This document shows positions 17,543-27,290 of a stretch of DNA of 64,000 nt, one piece after another. The notes beneath the pieces were generated by a model, which saw only the letters and a list, made by a program, of their open reading frames with translations, searched no databases and was not told the origin of the DNA. The position numbers and the translations under genes were made by a program. This stretch comes from Luteimonas vadosa (GTDB taxonomy: Bacteria; Pseudomonadota; Gammaproteobacteria; Xanthomonadales; Xanthomonadaceae): assembly GCF_039543545.1 (NCBI RefSeq), contig NZ_BAABJY010000001.1:558001-622000 (forward strand). Reading direction: 5' to 3'. Numbering within the stretch: the stretch's first letter is position 1; each line of letters opens with the position of its first letter.

Positions 17543-18058
17543 GTGCCCATGACCCGTATCCCCACCCGACTCGTCGCCGTCGCCCTGGCCGGCGCCTTCG
17601 CGCTCGCCGCCTGCAAGAAGGACGCCCCCGCCGAAGCGCCTGTGCCCGAATCGACGCCACCCACGGCATCGTCCGGTGCGGGGGCACCGATGGCGGGCGG
17701 TTCCACCGCGCCGGCGCCTGCGGTGGTGGTGACCACCGTCGACCTCGGCAACGCGATGGGCGCCGACAAGCGCGTCGAAGTCCCCATGACCGCGTTCGGC
17801 CGCAACGACACCATCTACGCCTCCGTCGGCACCCAGGTCGCCGAAGGCACGCCGCCCACGACGAGCCGGCTCGGCGCGCGCTGGACCTACCAGGACGGCC
17901 AGGTGGTCGACGAGCTGAGCCAGGACTACAGCTTCAGCGGAAGCGACAACACCGTGTTCCAGATCAGCAATCCCGACGGCTGGCCCGCCGGCACCTACAA
18001 GGTCGAGATCCTGCTCGACGGCAACGTGGTGCAGACCCGCCAGTTCGACGTGCGCTGA
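17543..18058 (+). CDS. Putative lipoprotein with C-terminal beta-rich domain
   Basis: The protein has 171 residues from a GTG at 17543 with AGGAG five bases upstream; an ATG two codons later is the alternative. The signal and lipobox end LAGAFALAAC (about Cys24). A Pro/Ala/Ser linker leads to a domain with VEVPMTAFGRNDTIYASVGT, TSRLGARWTYQDGQVV and PAGTYKVEILLDGNVVQTRQF. The last segments recall periplasmic proteins that score extracytoplasmic ligands or form Ig-like folds. No named family was recognised. Confidence 0.78.
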   Translation: MPMTRIPTRLVAVALAGAFALAACKKDAPAEAPVPESTPPTASSGAGAPMAGGSTAPAPAVVVTTVDLGNAMGADKRVEVPMTAFGRNDTIYASVGTQVAEGTPPTTSRLGARWTYQDGQVVDELSQDYSFSGSDNTVFQISNPDGWPAGTYKVEILLDGNVVQTRQFDVR

Positions 18059-18128
18059 GCGTCACGGCACCCGCGCGAGCCGCGTCCCGGTGCCGGCCAG
18101 ATCCTTTCCCAGACACAGGACTGCATCC

Positions 18129-18383
18129 ATGGCCAAGAAGGAAGTGACCTCCAAGTCTGCTGCGCGAAGCGCGTCGAAGACGCTCAGCAGCCCGGCGACC
18201 GCCAAGGCCTCGAAGTCGGCCGCGGCCAGCGCCCTGTCCCAACGCAAGGCGCCGGCCAGGACGACGTCCGCCACCGCCGCCAAGGCGGCGTCGAAGACCT
18301 TGCGCGACGGCCGGACGGCGAAGGATTCCAAGTCGGCGGCAGGCAGCGCGCTGGCGCAGAAGTCGAAAACCGCGAAGAAGTAG
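18129..18383 (+). CDS. Small Lys/Ala/Ser-rich basic protein with an internal duplication
   Basis: The protein has 84 residues from the ATG at 18129. It is very basic and contains two copies of a unit of about 25 residues, ASKTL-N4-TAK-N-SKSAA-N-SAL-N-Q (residues about 18-43 and 57-80). The unit matches a widespread bacterial small-protein motif (SKTAKSxAGSALSQ type). The amino acid composition is like histone H1-type or ribosome-associated small proteins. DNA or RNA binding is possible but not shown. It was probably made by tandem duplication of a shorter gene. Confidence 0.72.
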   Translation: MAKKEVTSKSAARSASKTLSSPATAKASKSAAASALSQRKAPARTTSATAAKAASKTLRDGRTAKDSKSAAGSALAQKSKTAKK

Positions 18384-18421
18384 CGCAGGCCGCGCGGCCG
18401 TCGCGAACCCCGGGGGCGTGT

Positions 18422-18982
18422 CTACGGCGTCGCCGGATCCGCCGTTGCTCGCTTGCGATAGCGCCCCTGGAAGGCTGTCTTCCAGGTGGCGCCGGCATCG
18501 TCGGACGTTTCCCAGAGCTGGGTCACGCTGCCGTCGTCGTTGGGCGTCCAGGTGATGCGCTGCGCCTGCTCGCCTTCGCCACCGGGCCCGGGGAGCACGC
18601 CCTCGAGCACCATCCGACCCTCCCGCAGCCCGCCTTCGAGCCGCAGCACCATGCCGCCGCCGCCACTCCAGTACTGGCGCCAGACGCCGTAGGCCTTGTC
18701 CCATGAGTTGAGGCTGGTGCCGCTGGGGCCGGTGGTGCCGGTCCAGTGTTCCTGCAACCAGCAGCCGTTGTCGCTGCGTTCGATGCGATTGTGGCCAAGT
18801 AGCCGGCTGCCGTCGGGACCCCCGAACACCTCCCAGTCGCCGATCCAGAAGTCGAACTGGCGGTAGTCGGCGTCGGTGCAAGCCGGGGGTGGCGAAGGCG
18901 CCGGGGTCGCATCCTGCGCCATGAGCGGGACGGACAGGGCCGACAGCAGGCCCATCACCAAGGTGGTCGTGCGCGCTCGCAT
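18422..18982 (-). CDS. Exported DUF1579-like hypothetical protein
   Basis: The protein has 186 residues. The start at 18982 yields a signal peptide (MRARTTTLVMGLLSALSVPLMA, cleaved before QDAT). The mature part has YRQFDFWIGDWEVFGGPDG, NGCWLQEHWTG, SLNSWDKAYGVWRQYW and WETSDDAGATWKTAFQGRY. This pattern of tryptophan-rich beta strands occurs in a family of secreted proteins of unknown role (DUF1579-like). It is convergent with the small basic protein gene. Confidence 0.8.
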   Translation of the reverse strand: MRARTTTLVMGLLSALSVPLMAQDATPAPSPPPACTDADYRQFDFWIGDWEVFGGPDGSRLLGHNRIERSDNGCWLQEHWTGTTGPSGTSLNSWDKAYGVWRQYWSGGGGMVLRLEGGLREGRMVLEGVLPGPGGEGEQAQRITWTPNDDGSVTQLWETSDDAGATWKTAFQGRYRKRATADPATP

Positions 18983-19191
18983 GGCCGCTGCTCCGCTTCC
19001 GGGGACGACCCACACTCTACGCCCTCGACCGGGATCCACCCCGGCCAAAGGTCACGGGCGCTTTGCCGGGACCGGCGCGAACCGCGACAATGCGCGTTCG
19101 CTTCGCCCGCCACTGTCGCGACGCAACGCGCCGACGCGCGTTTCCGCCGGGCGGACTCCTTCCCCACCTGCTTCCTCCGAGCACCCCGCCC

Positions 19192-21423
<2,232 letters not shown>

Positions 21424-21483
21424 GGGGTCCGCCCGGGCCGGCCCGGGGAACAACGCCCCGCAAGCCGGTCCGCGCCGGCGGTG

Positions 21484-21879
21484 TCATGCCAGGCAGGTCC
21501 TGCAGGACGCCGGGGCGGTCTTCGGGCGGGTCGACCCGTACGCCGGGAAACGCCGCCGCCAGGCCCGCTCGTTGCCGTAGGTCGGTTCGAAGGGGCGGTC
21601 GCCGACGCCCAGCCCCGGCGTTGCCGCGGGCGCATGGTCCAGCGGCATCAGCGCGTCGAACAGGCGCATCGGGTAGCGCCACGAACGCGGCCGGTAAGAG
21701 GGGGCCGTCTCGGTCTCGGTCGCGGCCAGGGGAACCCCCTCGACCGCGCGGTCGCCGGATGCCTTCGACGATGCGGCCTGCGCTTTCCGTGGCGCGGGGG
21801 CCGCGGTCTCAAGCGAGTGGGCCAGGTCGATGTCGCCGACATGACCGCCGAGGAACAACAGATCGGAATAGATGCTCAT
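21484..21879 (-). CDS. Hypothetical protein divergent from a LysR regulator
   Basis: The protein has 131 residues from the ATG at 21879, with no signal peptide. The N-terminus is conserved-looking (MSIYSDLLFLGGHVGDIDLA); the rest is Ala/Pro/Arg-rich with YRPRSWRYPMRLFDALMPLD. No domain was recognised. It lies divergently from the LysR gene across a 116-bp AT-richer region with a LysR-type box, so it is the likely target of that regulator. Base composition of the intergenic part is distinctly less GC-rich than the neighbours. Confidence 0.65.
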   Translation of the reverse strand: MSIYSDLLFLGGHVGDIDLAHSLETAAPAPRKAQAASSKASGDRAVEGVPLAATETETAPSYRPRSWRYPMRLFDALMPLDHAPAATPGLGVGDRPFEPTYGNERAWRRRFPAYGSTRPKTAPASCRTCLA

Positions 21880-21958
21880 GGCGCTCTCCAATGGTTGAAG
21901 TTCATTGAAGATAGACGCATGCTTTTCCACGTAAAAGCGACCGAATTGCAACAACATG

Positions 21959-21973
21959 TTGAATTTGATTCAA
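21959..21973. promoter_or_regulatory. LysR-type binding box (T-N11-A)
   Basis: TTGAATTTGATTCAA is a 5-bp-arm inverted repeat of the T-N11-A type expected for LysR regulators. It lies 22 bases before the LysR start and between the two divergent genes. A 10-bp palindrome CAACATGTTG (21952-21961) overlaps it. Confidence 0.5.
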
Positions 21974-21995
21974 GACGGCCGATGATCTTCGTTCG

Positions 21996-22928
21996 ATGAG
22001 CCGCCTGCCCCTGCACGCCCTGCCCGGGTTCATCGCCGCGGCCCGCCACGGCAACCTTTCGCGGGCCGCCGAGTCGCTGCACCTCACCGTGAGCGCGCTC
22101 AGCCACCAGATGCGGGCTTTGGAGGAACGCCTCGGCAGGCAGCTCCTGCACCGCAGCCAGCGCGGTGTGTCGCTCACGGCGGAAGGGCAAACCCTGCTGG
22201 ACCGGATCGCTCCCCACATGGACGCCCTGGCGCAGGCCCTGCAACCGTTCTCAGCCCGGCGCGAGAACGTGCTGGGCGTGAGCGTGACCCCGACCATGGC
22301 CTCGGCCTGGCTGGTCCCGCGGCTGGGCGATTTCCTCGCGGCGTACCCGCAGATCGAGATCAACTTGCGCTCGAGCGCCAACCTGGTCGACTTCGCCCGA
22401 GACACGGACATCGACGCGGCGCTGCGCATCGGGCGAGGCCTTTGGCCAGGCGTCCACGCCGAGCACCTGTTCGACGAATGGCTGGCACCGGTGGCGAGCC
22501 CCGGGCTGGTCGAACGCATGGGCCCGCCCGGAACCCGGCCCCTGGAGGCATGGCCGCTGCTGGGCGATCCCGATCCGGACAACCAGTGGCGCCACTGGTT
22601 CCAGCGCCATGGCGGGCGGGAGCCCGCCCGCTACGTGGCGACGTTCGACGATTCGGAAACGCTGCATCGCGCGGCCGTCGAAGGCGTCGGCGTCGCGCTC
22701 GGCCGGCTCACACGCCTGCGCCTGCTGCTCGATTCCGGCCAGCTGGTCACGCTCAGCCAGGAGCGGCTCAAGGCCAATTACGCCCATTACCTGGTCTACC
22801 CACCCAGGTCGTCGGAGCACGCCGGCGTCCTGGCGTTCCGCGACTGGCTGCGAACGCAGGTCGGGAAGCAGGCGGGCGATGCAGGGCGCGGACCATCCGA
22901 TGCACCGGCGGAAGGTGGCGTGCAGTAA
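21996..22928 (+). CDS. LysR family transcriptional regulator (GcvA-like)
   Basis: The protein has 310 residues. The N-terminal winged helix (about 5-64) has GFIAAARHGNLSRAAESLHLTVSALSHQMRALEERLG, written here in part as NLSRAAESLHLTVSALS and QMRALEERLG. The effector-binding domain follows (about 90-295), with DIDAALRIGRG and GVALGRLTRL. This arrangement is closest to the GcvA/AmpR subgroup. It is divergent from the small unknown gene at 21484, and a LysR box lies between. The ligand is not known. Confidence 0.9.
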   Translation: MSRLPLHALPGFIAAARHGNLSRAAESLHLTVSALSHQMRALEERLGRQLLHRSQRGVSLTAEGQTLLDRIAPHMDALAQALQPFSARRENVLGVSVTPTMASAWLVPRLGDFLAAYPQIEINLRSSANLVDFARDTDIDAALRIGRGLWPGVHAEHLFDEWLAPVASPGLVERMGPPGTRPLEAWPLLGDPDPDNQWRHWFQRHGGREPARYVATFDDSETLHRAAVEGVGVALGRLTRLRLLLDSGQLVTLSQERLKANYAHYLVYPPRSSEHAGVLAFRDWLRTQVGKQAGDAGRGPSDAPAEGGVQ

Positions 22929-23000
22929 CCGGGTTCCGCGCGGCTGGCAATGCGTGCACGCGTCGCCCAGAATCGGGCTTTCCCCGCAACGGAGTCCGCC

Positions 23001-23864
23001 ATGCAGCGCACCGCCGCACTCGCATCGATCCTCACGCTCGTCCTCGCCGGCTGCGCCGGCTCGCCGCCGGCGTCCAGCGAACCCTCGGCCCCCTTGGTGT
23101 CCAACGCGATGGGTGCGGCGCTGGACGAGGCGATCGCCAATCCCGCCCGTTCCCCGGACAACGTCGCGCGCGACGCCTGGCGCCATCCGAAGGAGACCTT
23201 GAGCTTCTTCATGGTGCGTCCAGGCCAGACGGTGATCGAGATCACGCCGGGCGGCGGCTGGTATGCCGAGATCCTGGCGCCTTACCTGCGCGACCAGGGC
23301 CGCTACGTCGCGGCGGTGCCCGATCCGTCGGCCTTCGAGGCCGGGCGCCAGCGTGACTACTACGCCAACAGCAAGGCCGAACTGGAGGCCAAGTTCGCCG
23401 CCGCCCCCGCGCAGTTCGATCGCGCCACCCTGGTCGCGTACGACCCGAAGGCCCCGCGCTTCGGCGCGCCGGGTTCGGCCGACGTCGTGCTGACCTTCCG
23501 CAACGTGCACAACTGGCGCATGGCGGGGCAGGCCGCGGGCATGTTCCAGGGTTTCTTCGACGTCCTCAGGCCCGGCGGCGTCCTCGGCGTGGTCGAGCAT
23601 CGGGCCAATGGCGACGTGCCCGACGACGACAAGTCCGGTTACGTGGGCCAGGCGCAGGTGATCGCGTTGGCCGAGGCGGCCGGCTTCCGCCTCGACGGGC
23701 AGAGCGAGGTCAACGCCAATCCCCGCGACACCAAGGACCACCCCAATGGCGTGTGGATGCTGCCGCCGGTCAAGCGGCACGACCCGGAGGATGCGCAGAA
23801 ATACATGTCGATCGGCGAAAGCGATCGCATGACCCTGCGGTTCGTGAAGCCCGCCCAAGAGTGA
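23001..23864 (+). CDS. Class I methyltransferase-like lipoprotein (COG4798 type)
   Basis: The protein has 287 residues. The start at 23001 gives a lipoprotein signal, MQRTAALASILTLVLAGC (Cys18). The body is a predicted SAM methyltransferase: WRHPKETLSFF, MVRPGQTVIEITPGGGWYAEILAPYL (motif I region ITPGGGWYAE), DVVLTFRNVHNW and FFDVLRPGGVLGVVEHR. COG4798 proteins commonly carry an export signal, although SAM is not expected outside the cytoplasm, so activity there is unclear. The stop codon lies in the first unit of a 15-bp tandem duplication. Confidence 0.84.
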   Translation: MQRTAALASILTLVLAGCAGSPPASSEPSAPLVSNAMGAALDEAIANPARSPDNVARDAWRHPKETLSFFMVRPGQTVIEITPGGGWYAEILAPYLRDQGRYVAAVPDPSAFEAGRQRDYYANSKAELEAKFAAAPAQFDRATLVAYDPKAPRFGAPGSADVVLTFRNVHNWRMAGQAAGMFQGFFDVLRPGGVLGVVEHRANGDVPDDDKSGYVGQAQVIALAEAAGFRLDGQSEVNANPRDTKDHPNGVWMLPPVKRHDPEDAQKYMSIGESDRMTLRFVKPAQE

Positions 23865-23880
23865 CCCGCCCAAGAGTGAC
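23851..23880 (+). repeat. 15-bp perfect tandem duplication at a stop codon
   Basis: CCGCCCAAGAGTGAC occurs twice in direct succession (23851-23865 and 23866-23880). The first copy contains the TGA of the methyltransferase lipoprotein gene and the second lies just outside it. Confidence 0.9.
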
Positions 23881-24032
23881 CTGACGCGCGCCGCGGACGA
23901 AGCCGCGCGCGCGGCTGGCGAAACCCCACGCTGCGGGGTTTAACGCGTGGCCGGTTCCCGGTGCAAGACTGGCGCCAGCCAGCGCACCCGCGATGCTCCC
24001 GCCTGGAAGCGAGAGAGGCGCCAAACGCAAAA

Positions 24033-24060
24033 ACGCCGACCCGCAAGGGTCGGCGTCTTC
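24033..24060. terminator. Bidirectional Rho-independent terminator
   Basis: A 10-bp perfect stem (24033-24042 with 24047-24056) with a GCAA loop lies between convergent genes. A T-rich stretch follows on the minus strand (TTTTTGCGTTT) and CTTCGTTT on the plus strand. The upstream 23865-24032 stretch holds a second GC-rich hairpin (23921-23927 with 23935-23941) and nothing else recognised. Confidence 0.72.
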
Positions 24061-24112
24061 GTTTGCAGAGCCACTACGCGGCTAGCGCGCAAGGATCAGG
24101 CGACCCGAGGCA

Positions 24113-24583
24113 TCAGTGCTTGGCCTCCATCGCCCACTTGCGGTCGCGCATCAGGTCGTGGTGTTCCTTGACCTTCGGCAGGTAGCTGGTCACCGCGTTC
24201 TTGACCGGTGCCGGTACCTCGTTGTCGCCGAGCACGTTGTTCCAGGCGCCCAGCAGGCGATCCTCGGTTTCCTCGAGCTCGCTGACGTAGGCGAACTCCT
24301 TGTCGTCGCCGAACTTCGCCCGGGCGTCCCCGTAGATCTGGTGGAGCACGCCGCGGAAGGTGCCGGCTTCGGCCGGGCGGGCGCCGCTTTCCTTGACGTC
24401 GCGGGACATCGCGCCGACCAGTCCGTTCTTGGACTCGGCCATGCCGTTGAACAACGAGCGCAGCTGCGGGTTGTCGACCTTAGTGGCGGCGTCGCTGTAG
24501 AACTCGGCGCTGTCGCGGGTGATGGCGATCAGTTCGTTGAGGGTCTCGATCTTCTGCTCGCGGATGTTCGTGGTGTTCATCAT
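24113..24583 (-). CDS. PA2169 family four-helix-bundle protein (DUF2383)
   Basis: The protein has 156 residues. The start is at 24583, where two ATG codons stand in a row behind AAGGAGAAA. DUF2383 is a ferritin-like helical bundle: LNELIAITRDSAEFYSDAAT, NPQLRSLFNGMAESKNGLV, ETEDRLLGAWNNVLGDNEVPAPVKN and HHDLMRDRKWAME. Family members are often stress-induced and may bind metal; the role is unsettled. It ends at the shared terminator at 24033-24060. Confidence 0.88.
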   Translation of the reverse strand: MMNTTNIREQKIETLNELIAITRDSAEFYSDAATKVDNPQLRSLFNGMAESKNGLVGAMSRDVKESGARPAEAGTFRGVLHQIYGDARAKFGDDKEFAYVSELEETEDRLLGAWNNVLGDNEVPAPVKNAVTSYLPKVKEHHDLMRDRKWAMEAKH

Positions 24584-24739
24584 TACAGTGTTTCTCCTTG
24601 ACGGGACGGATCCGCGCCGACGGTGTGGGCCGGCGTTCGCTCCCGATTCGAGTGTGATCCTTGTGTTCTCTCGAACGCCGCCATTCTCCCACAAGGCGTG
24701 TTATGTCCATGTGCATGTCATTGATTTGTAAGTATTTTA

Positions 24740-24761
24740 TGTTCCACGGTGGCGTGGAACA
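24740..24761. repeat. Perfect inverted repeat with parS-like half-sites
   Basis: The arms TGTTCCACG and CGTGGAACA (9 bp) are separated by GTGG. The arms equal the halves of a parS site, but the central six bases break the 16-mer. It lies between the DUF2383 gene and rluE, in an AT-richer intergenic stretch. Confidence 0.8.
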
Positions 24762-24785
24762 CCGATCCGGGCGCCACGACTTCCG

Positions 24786-25328
24786 ATGCTGATCGCCTTC
24801 AACAAGCCCCATGGGGTGCTGTGCCAGTTCACCGACCGCAGCCTGCCGCCGCGACCGACCCTGGCCGGGTTCGGACTGCCCGCCGGCGTGTATCCCGCAG
24901 GACGGCTGGACCACGACAGCGAAGGCTTGCTGCTGTTGACCGACGATGGCCCGTTGGCCCATCGCATCACCGACCCGCGCCACAAGCTCCCCAAGACCTA
25001 CCTGGTCCAGGTCGAAGGGGTCCCGGGCGAGGCACAGCTGGCCGAACTGCGCGATGGACTGGACCTCAAGGAAGGCCGCACCCGCCCCGCGCAAGCGCGG
25101 TTGCTAACTGCCCCGCCGCAACTCTGGCCCCGCGAGCCACCGGTGCGATTCCGCAAGACCGTGCCGGACGCATGGCTGGAAATGGGCATTTCAGAGGGCC
25201 GCAACCGCCAGGTGCGGCGGATGACGGCGGCCGTCGGGCTGCCGACGCTGCGCCTGGTCCGGGTCGCCATCGGGCCCTGGACGATCGGGGACCTGGCGCC
25301 CGGGAAGTGGCGCGAGGTACGCCCCTAG
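24786..25328 (+). CDS. rluE: 23S rRNA pseudouridine synthase RluE-like (RsuA family)
   Basis: The protein has 180 residues, short because it lacks the S4 domain, as RluE does. The signature is GRLDHDSEGLLLLTDDG with catalytic Asp42, followed by HKLPKTYLVQVEG and the closing ISEGRNRQVRRMTAAVG. The expected reaction is isomerisation of U2457 in E. coli 23S rRNA. The gene starts 25 bases after the inverted repeat at 24740-24761. Confidence 0.92.
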   Translation: MLIAFNKPHGVLCQFTDRSLPPRPTLAGFGLPAGVYPAGRLDHDSEGLLLLTDDGPLAHRITDPRHKLPKTYLVQVEGVPGEAQLAELRDGLDLKEGRTRPAQARLLTAPPQLWPREPPVRFRKTVPDAWLEMGISEGRNRQVRRMTAAVGLPTLRLVRVAIGPWTIGDLAPGKWREVRP

Positions 25329-25499
25329 GCGCCTGGCCGGACTGAAGCCTTCAGCTTGGTGCTGTTCGCGGTACGCTGCGCCGATCAACGGCCACGCCCA
25401 GGCGTGACGATTCTGTTAACGTGGTCGGCCCGCTGCGTATTCAGATTCGGGTGACGGTCTGTGCCGGCACCCCGGCCAAGGGAAGGACGCCAGACACCG

Positions 25500-26621
25500 A
25501 TGAGCGCCAACAGCACGGCCCCGGGACGGATCCTGGTCGTCGACGACCAATCCGCGAACCTGCGCGTGGTCAGCGCCTTGCTGGCGCGCCACGGGCACGA
25601 CGTCGTCACCGCGACCAGCGGTGAGGAAGCGTTGGCGATGGCGTCGGAAATGCTGCCGGACCTGATGCTGCTCGACATGATGATGCCGGGCATGGATGGA
25701 TTCGCCTTGCTGGCCGAGATCAAGCAGCGTGCCGAGTTGTTGCGGCTGCCGGTCGTGTTCCTGACCGCCGCGCAGGACCGCGAATTGCTGCTGCGAGCCT
25801 TCGATGCCGGCGCGGTGGACTACGTCACCAAGCCCTTCATGCCGGAGGAGCTGCTGGCGCGCGTCAATGCGCACCTCGGCCTCAAGCTGACGCGGGACCG
25901 CCTGGAGCGCGTCGCACGCGAACGGCAGGAGCTGGTGAACCTGGTCGCGCACGACCTCAAGAACCCGCTCACCAGCGTGCTGTTCGCCAGCGAGGTCCTG
26001 CGCAACGACGGCATCAAGCCCGAGCGCGTGCCCCGCTACCTCCAGGTCATCCATGAAAGCGCGCAGGACGCGCTCGGCTACATCAAGAGCTACCTGGAAG
26101 GACAGGCCGCGAAGTCCCGCGAGGCCCTCGGCGACGACGAGCCGCGGCCCAGCACCGCGCTGCGCGACGTGGTGACCTGGATCCTGGGCCGTTACGAGCT
26201 CCAGCTGGAGGAGCGCAACCGCCAGCTGCGGGTGACGGGCGCGGACTGCCCAGGCGTCGTGGCGATGGACGGCCAGGTCCTGCGGCAGGTGTCGGAAAAC
26301 CTCATCACCAACGCACTCAAGTACGCGCCCGGAAGCGACGTGGACCTGACCGCACGCGGCAGTTCCCCCGGCTACTGGCAGCTGGTGGTGGAGGACAACG
26401 GCCCGGGCATCCCCGCCAATCGACAGCGGGAACTGTTCAAACCCTTCGTTCGCCTCACCGAGCACGACCCCACAGAAAGCGGGACGTCGAGCGGCCTGGG
26501 CCTGTCGCTGGCCAAGCAGATCGTGGTCAACGCCGGCGGCCAGCTGTGGTACGAGGACCGGGAAGGGGGTGGGGCCCGCTTCATCGTGGAGCTGCCCGAA
26601 GGCCAGGACGGCGCTGGCTGA
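25500..26621 (+). CDS. Response regulator-histidine kinase hybrid without sensor domain
   Basis: The protein has 373 residues from the ATG at 25500. A receiver domain comes first: ILVVDDQ at 11-17, phosphoacceptor Asp59 in LMLLDMMMPGMDG and Lys111 in YVTKPF. A short coiled linker (about 125-145) leads to a HisKA domain with His151 in LVAHDLKNPL and an HATPase_c domain with ENLITNALKYAP, VEDNGPGIP and GTSSGLGLSLAKQIV. It is soluble. The receiver probably controls the kinase in place of a sensor. No partner response regulator is adjacent. Confidence 0.92.
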   Translation: MSANSTAPGRILVVDDQSANLRVVSALLARHGHDVVTATSGEEALAMASEMLPDLMLLDMMMPGMDGFALLAEIKQRAELLRLPVVFLTAAQDRELLLRAFDAGAVDYVTKPFMPEELLARVNAHLGLKLTRDRLERVARERQELVNLVAHDLKNPLTSVLFASEVLRNDGIKPERVPRYLQVIHESAQDALGYIKSYLEGQAAKSREALGDDEPRPSTALRDVVTWILGRYELQLEERNRQLRVTGADCPGVVAMDGQVLRQVSENLITNALKYAPGSDVDLTARGSSPGYWQLVVEDNGPGIPANRQRELFKPFVRLTEHDPTESGTSSGLGLSLAKQIVVNAGGQLWYEDREGGGARFIVELPEGQDGAG

Positions 26622-26673
26622 GACCTTTGCCTACCGGCCGGCGCGTGGGGCCAGGGCCTGTCGGTCTCGAACA

Positions 26674-26710
26674 GCAAGACGCCGGCGAATTGCCGGCGTC
26701 TTGCGTTTCG
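26674..26710. terminator. Rho-independent terminator between convergent genes
   Basis: A 13-bp perfect stem (26674-26686 with 26692-26704) with a GAATT loop is followed by GTTTCG on the plus strand and TGTTCG on the minus strand. It ends the kinase gene and probably also the gene at 26743. Confidence 0.7.
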
Positions 26711-26742
26711 TCGGGTGATCAAGTCTGCGCGTGAGCGCGGGA

Positions 26743-27105
26743 TCAGCTGTCGGAGTTGCTGCTCTTGCGCGTGCGCTTGGCGGCGGCCCGTTTCCGCGTG
26801 GGCTTGGTCGCGCGCTTGGCCTCGATCCGCGTGGCCTTGCCTTCGATGGCGCCGTTCTGCGCCTTCTTCTGTTGCCGGCGCGCCATGTACCAGAGCAGGC
26901 CTGCGCCGGCCGCGGCGGCCACCGCCAACGTCGGGTTGCGGCGCACTAACTTGCCCGCGACCCGGGTTCCGGTCTTGGCCATGCTCAGCGCCGCACCGGT
27001 CTGCAGCCACTTGCCGGCACCGGCGGGCACCACGTGCTTCAGGCTGTCGCCGACCTGTCCGGCCAGCTCCATCGCCTTGTCGGAAAACGTATCGAGCCTC
27101 GTCAT
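26743..27105 (-). CDS. Small membrane protein with Lys/Arg-rich C-terminal tail
   Basis: The protein has 120 residues. The ATG at 27105 is preceded by GAAGAGGATG. The N-terminal half is amphipathic (MTRLDTFSDKAMELAGQVGD). One hydrophobic segment (about 58-75, NPTLAVAAAAGAGLLWYMA) is followed by a strongly basic tail with KRAAAKRTRK. The layout recalls the YqjD/ElaB type of ribosome- or membrane-associated stress proteins, but no sequence motif confirms this. Function is unknown. Confidence 0.75.
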   Translation of the reverse strand: MTRLDTFSDKAMELAGQVGDSLKHVVPAGAGKWLQTGAALSMAKTGTRVAGKLVRRNPTLAVAAAAGAGLLWYMARRQQKKAQNGAIEGKATRIEAKRATKPTRKRAAAKRTRKSSNSDS

Positions 27106-27290
27106 GGAAACATCCTCTTCTGCGGTCGATGCCGCACTGGTTGGAATGAGCGTGTCCGGCGGGCCACGGCCGAGCCGGAAGGGCCCCCAGTCTGTCGGGT
27201 GCGGCGTTGTGGCCACGTGATACCACCGTCGTGTTGCCCGCTGTCGGCTGAATGCACGATCATGCCAAGGCCGCCGGAGGAATCCTCGCC

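Noticed and set aside
23921..23941. AAACCCC/GGGGTTT hairpin as the terminator of the methyltransferase gene
   Set aside because: No T-run follows; the stem at 24033-24056 is the better terminator.
24740..24761. Fourth parS site
   Set aside because: The 16-mer is broken by six extra central bases, so ParB binding as a contiguous site is not expected.
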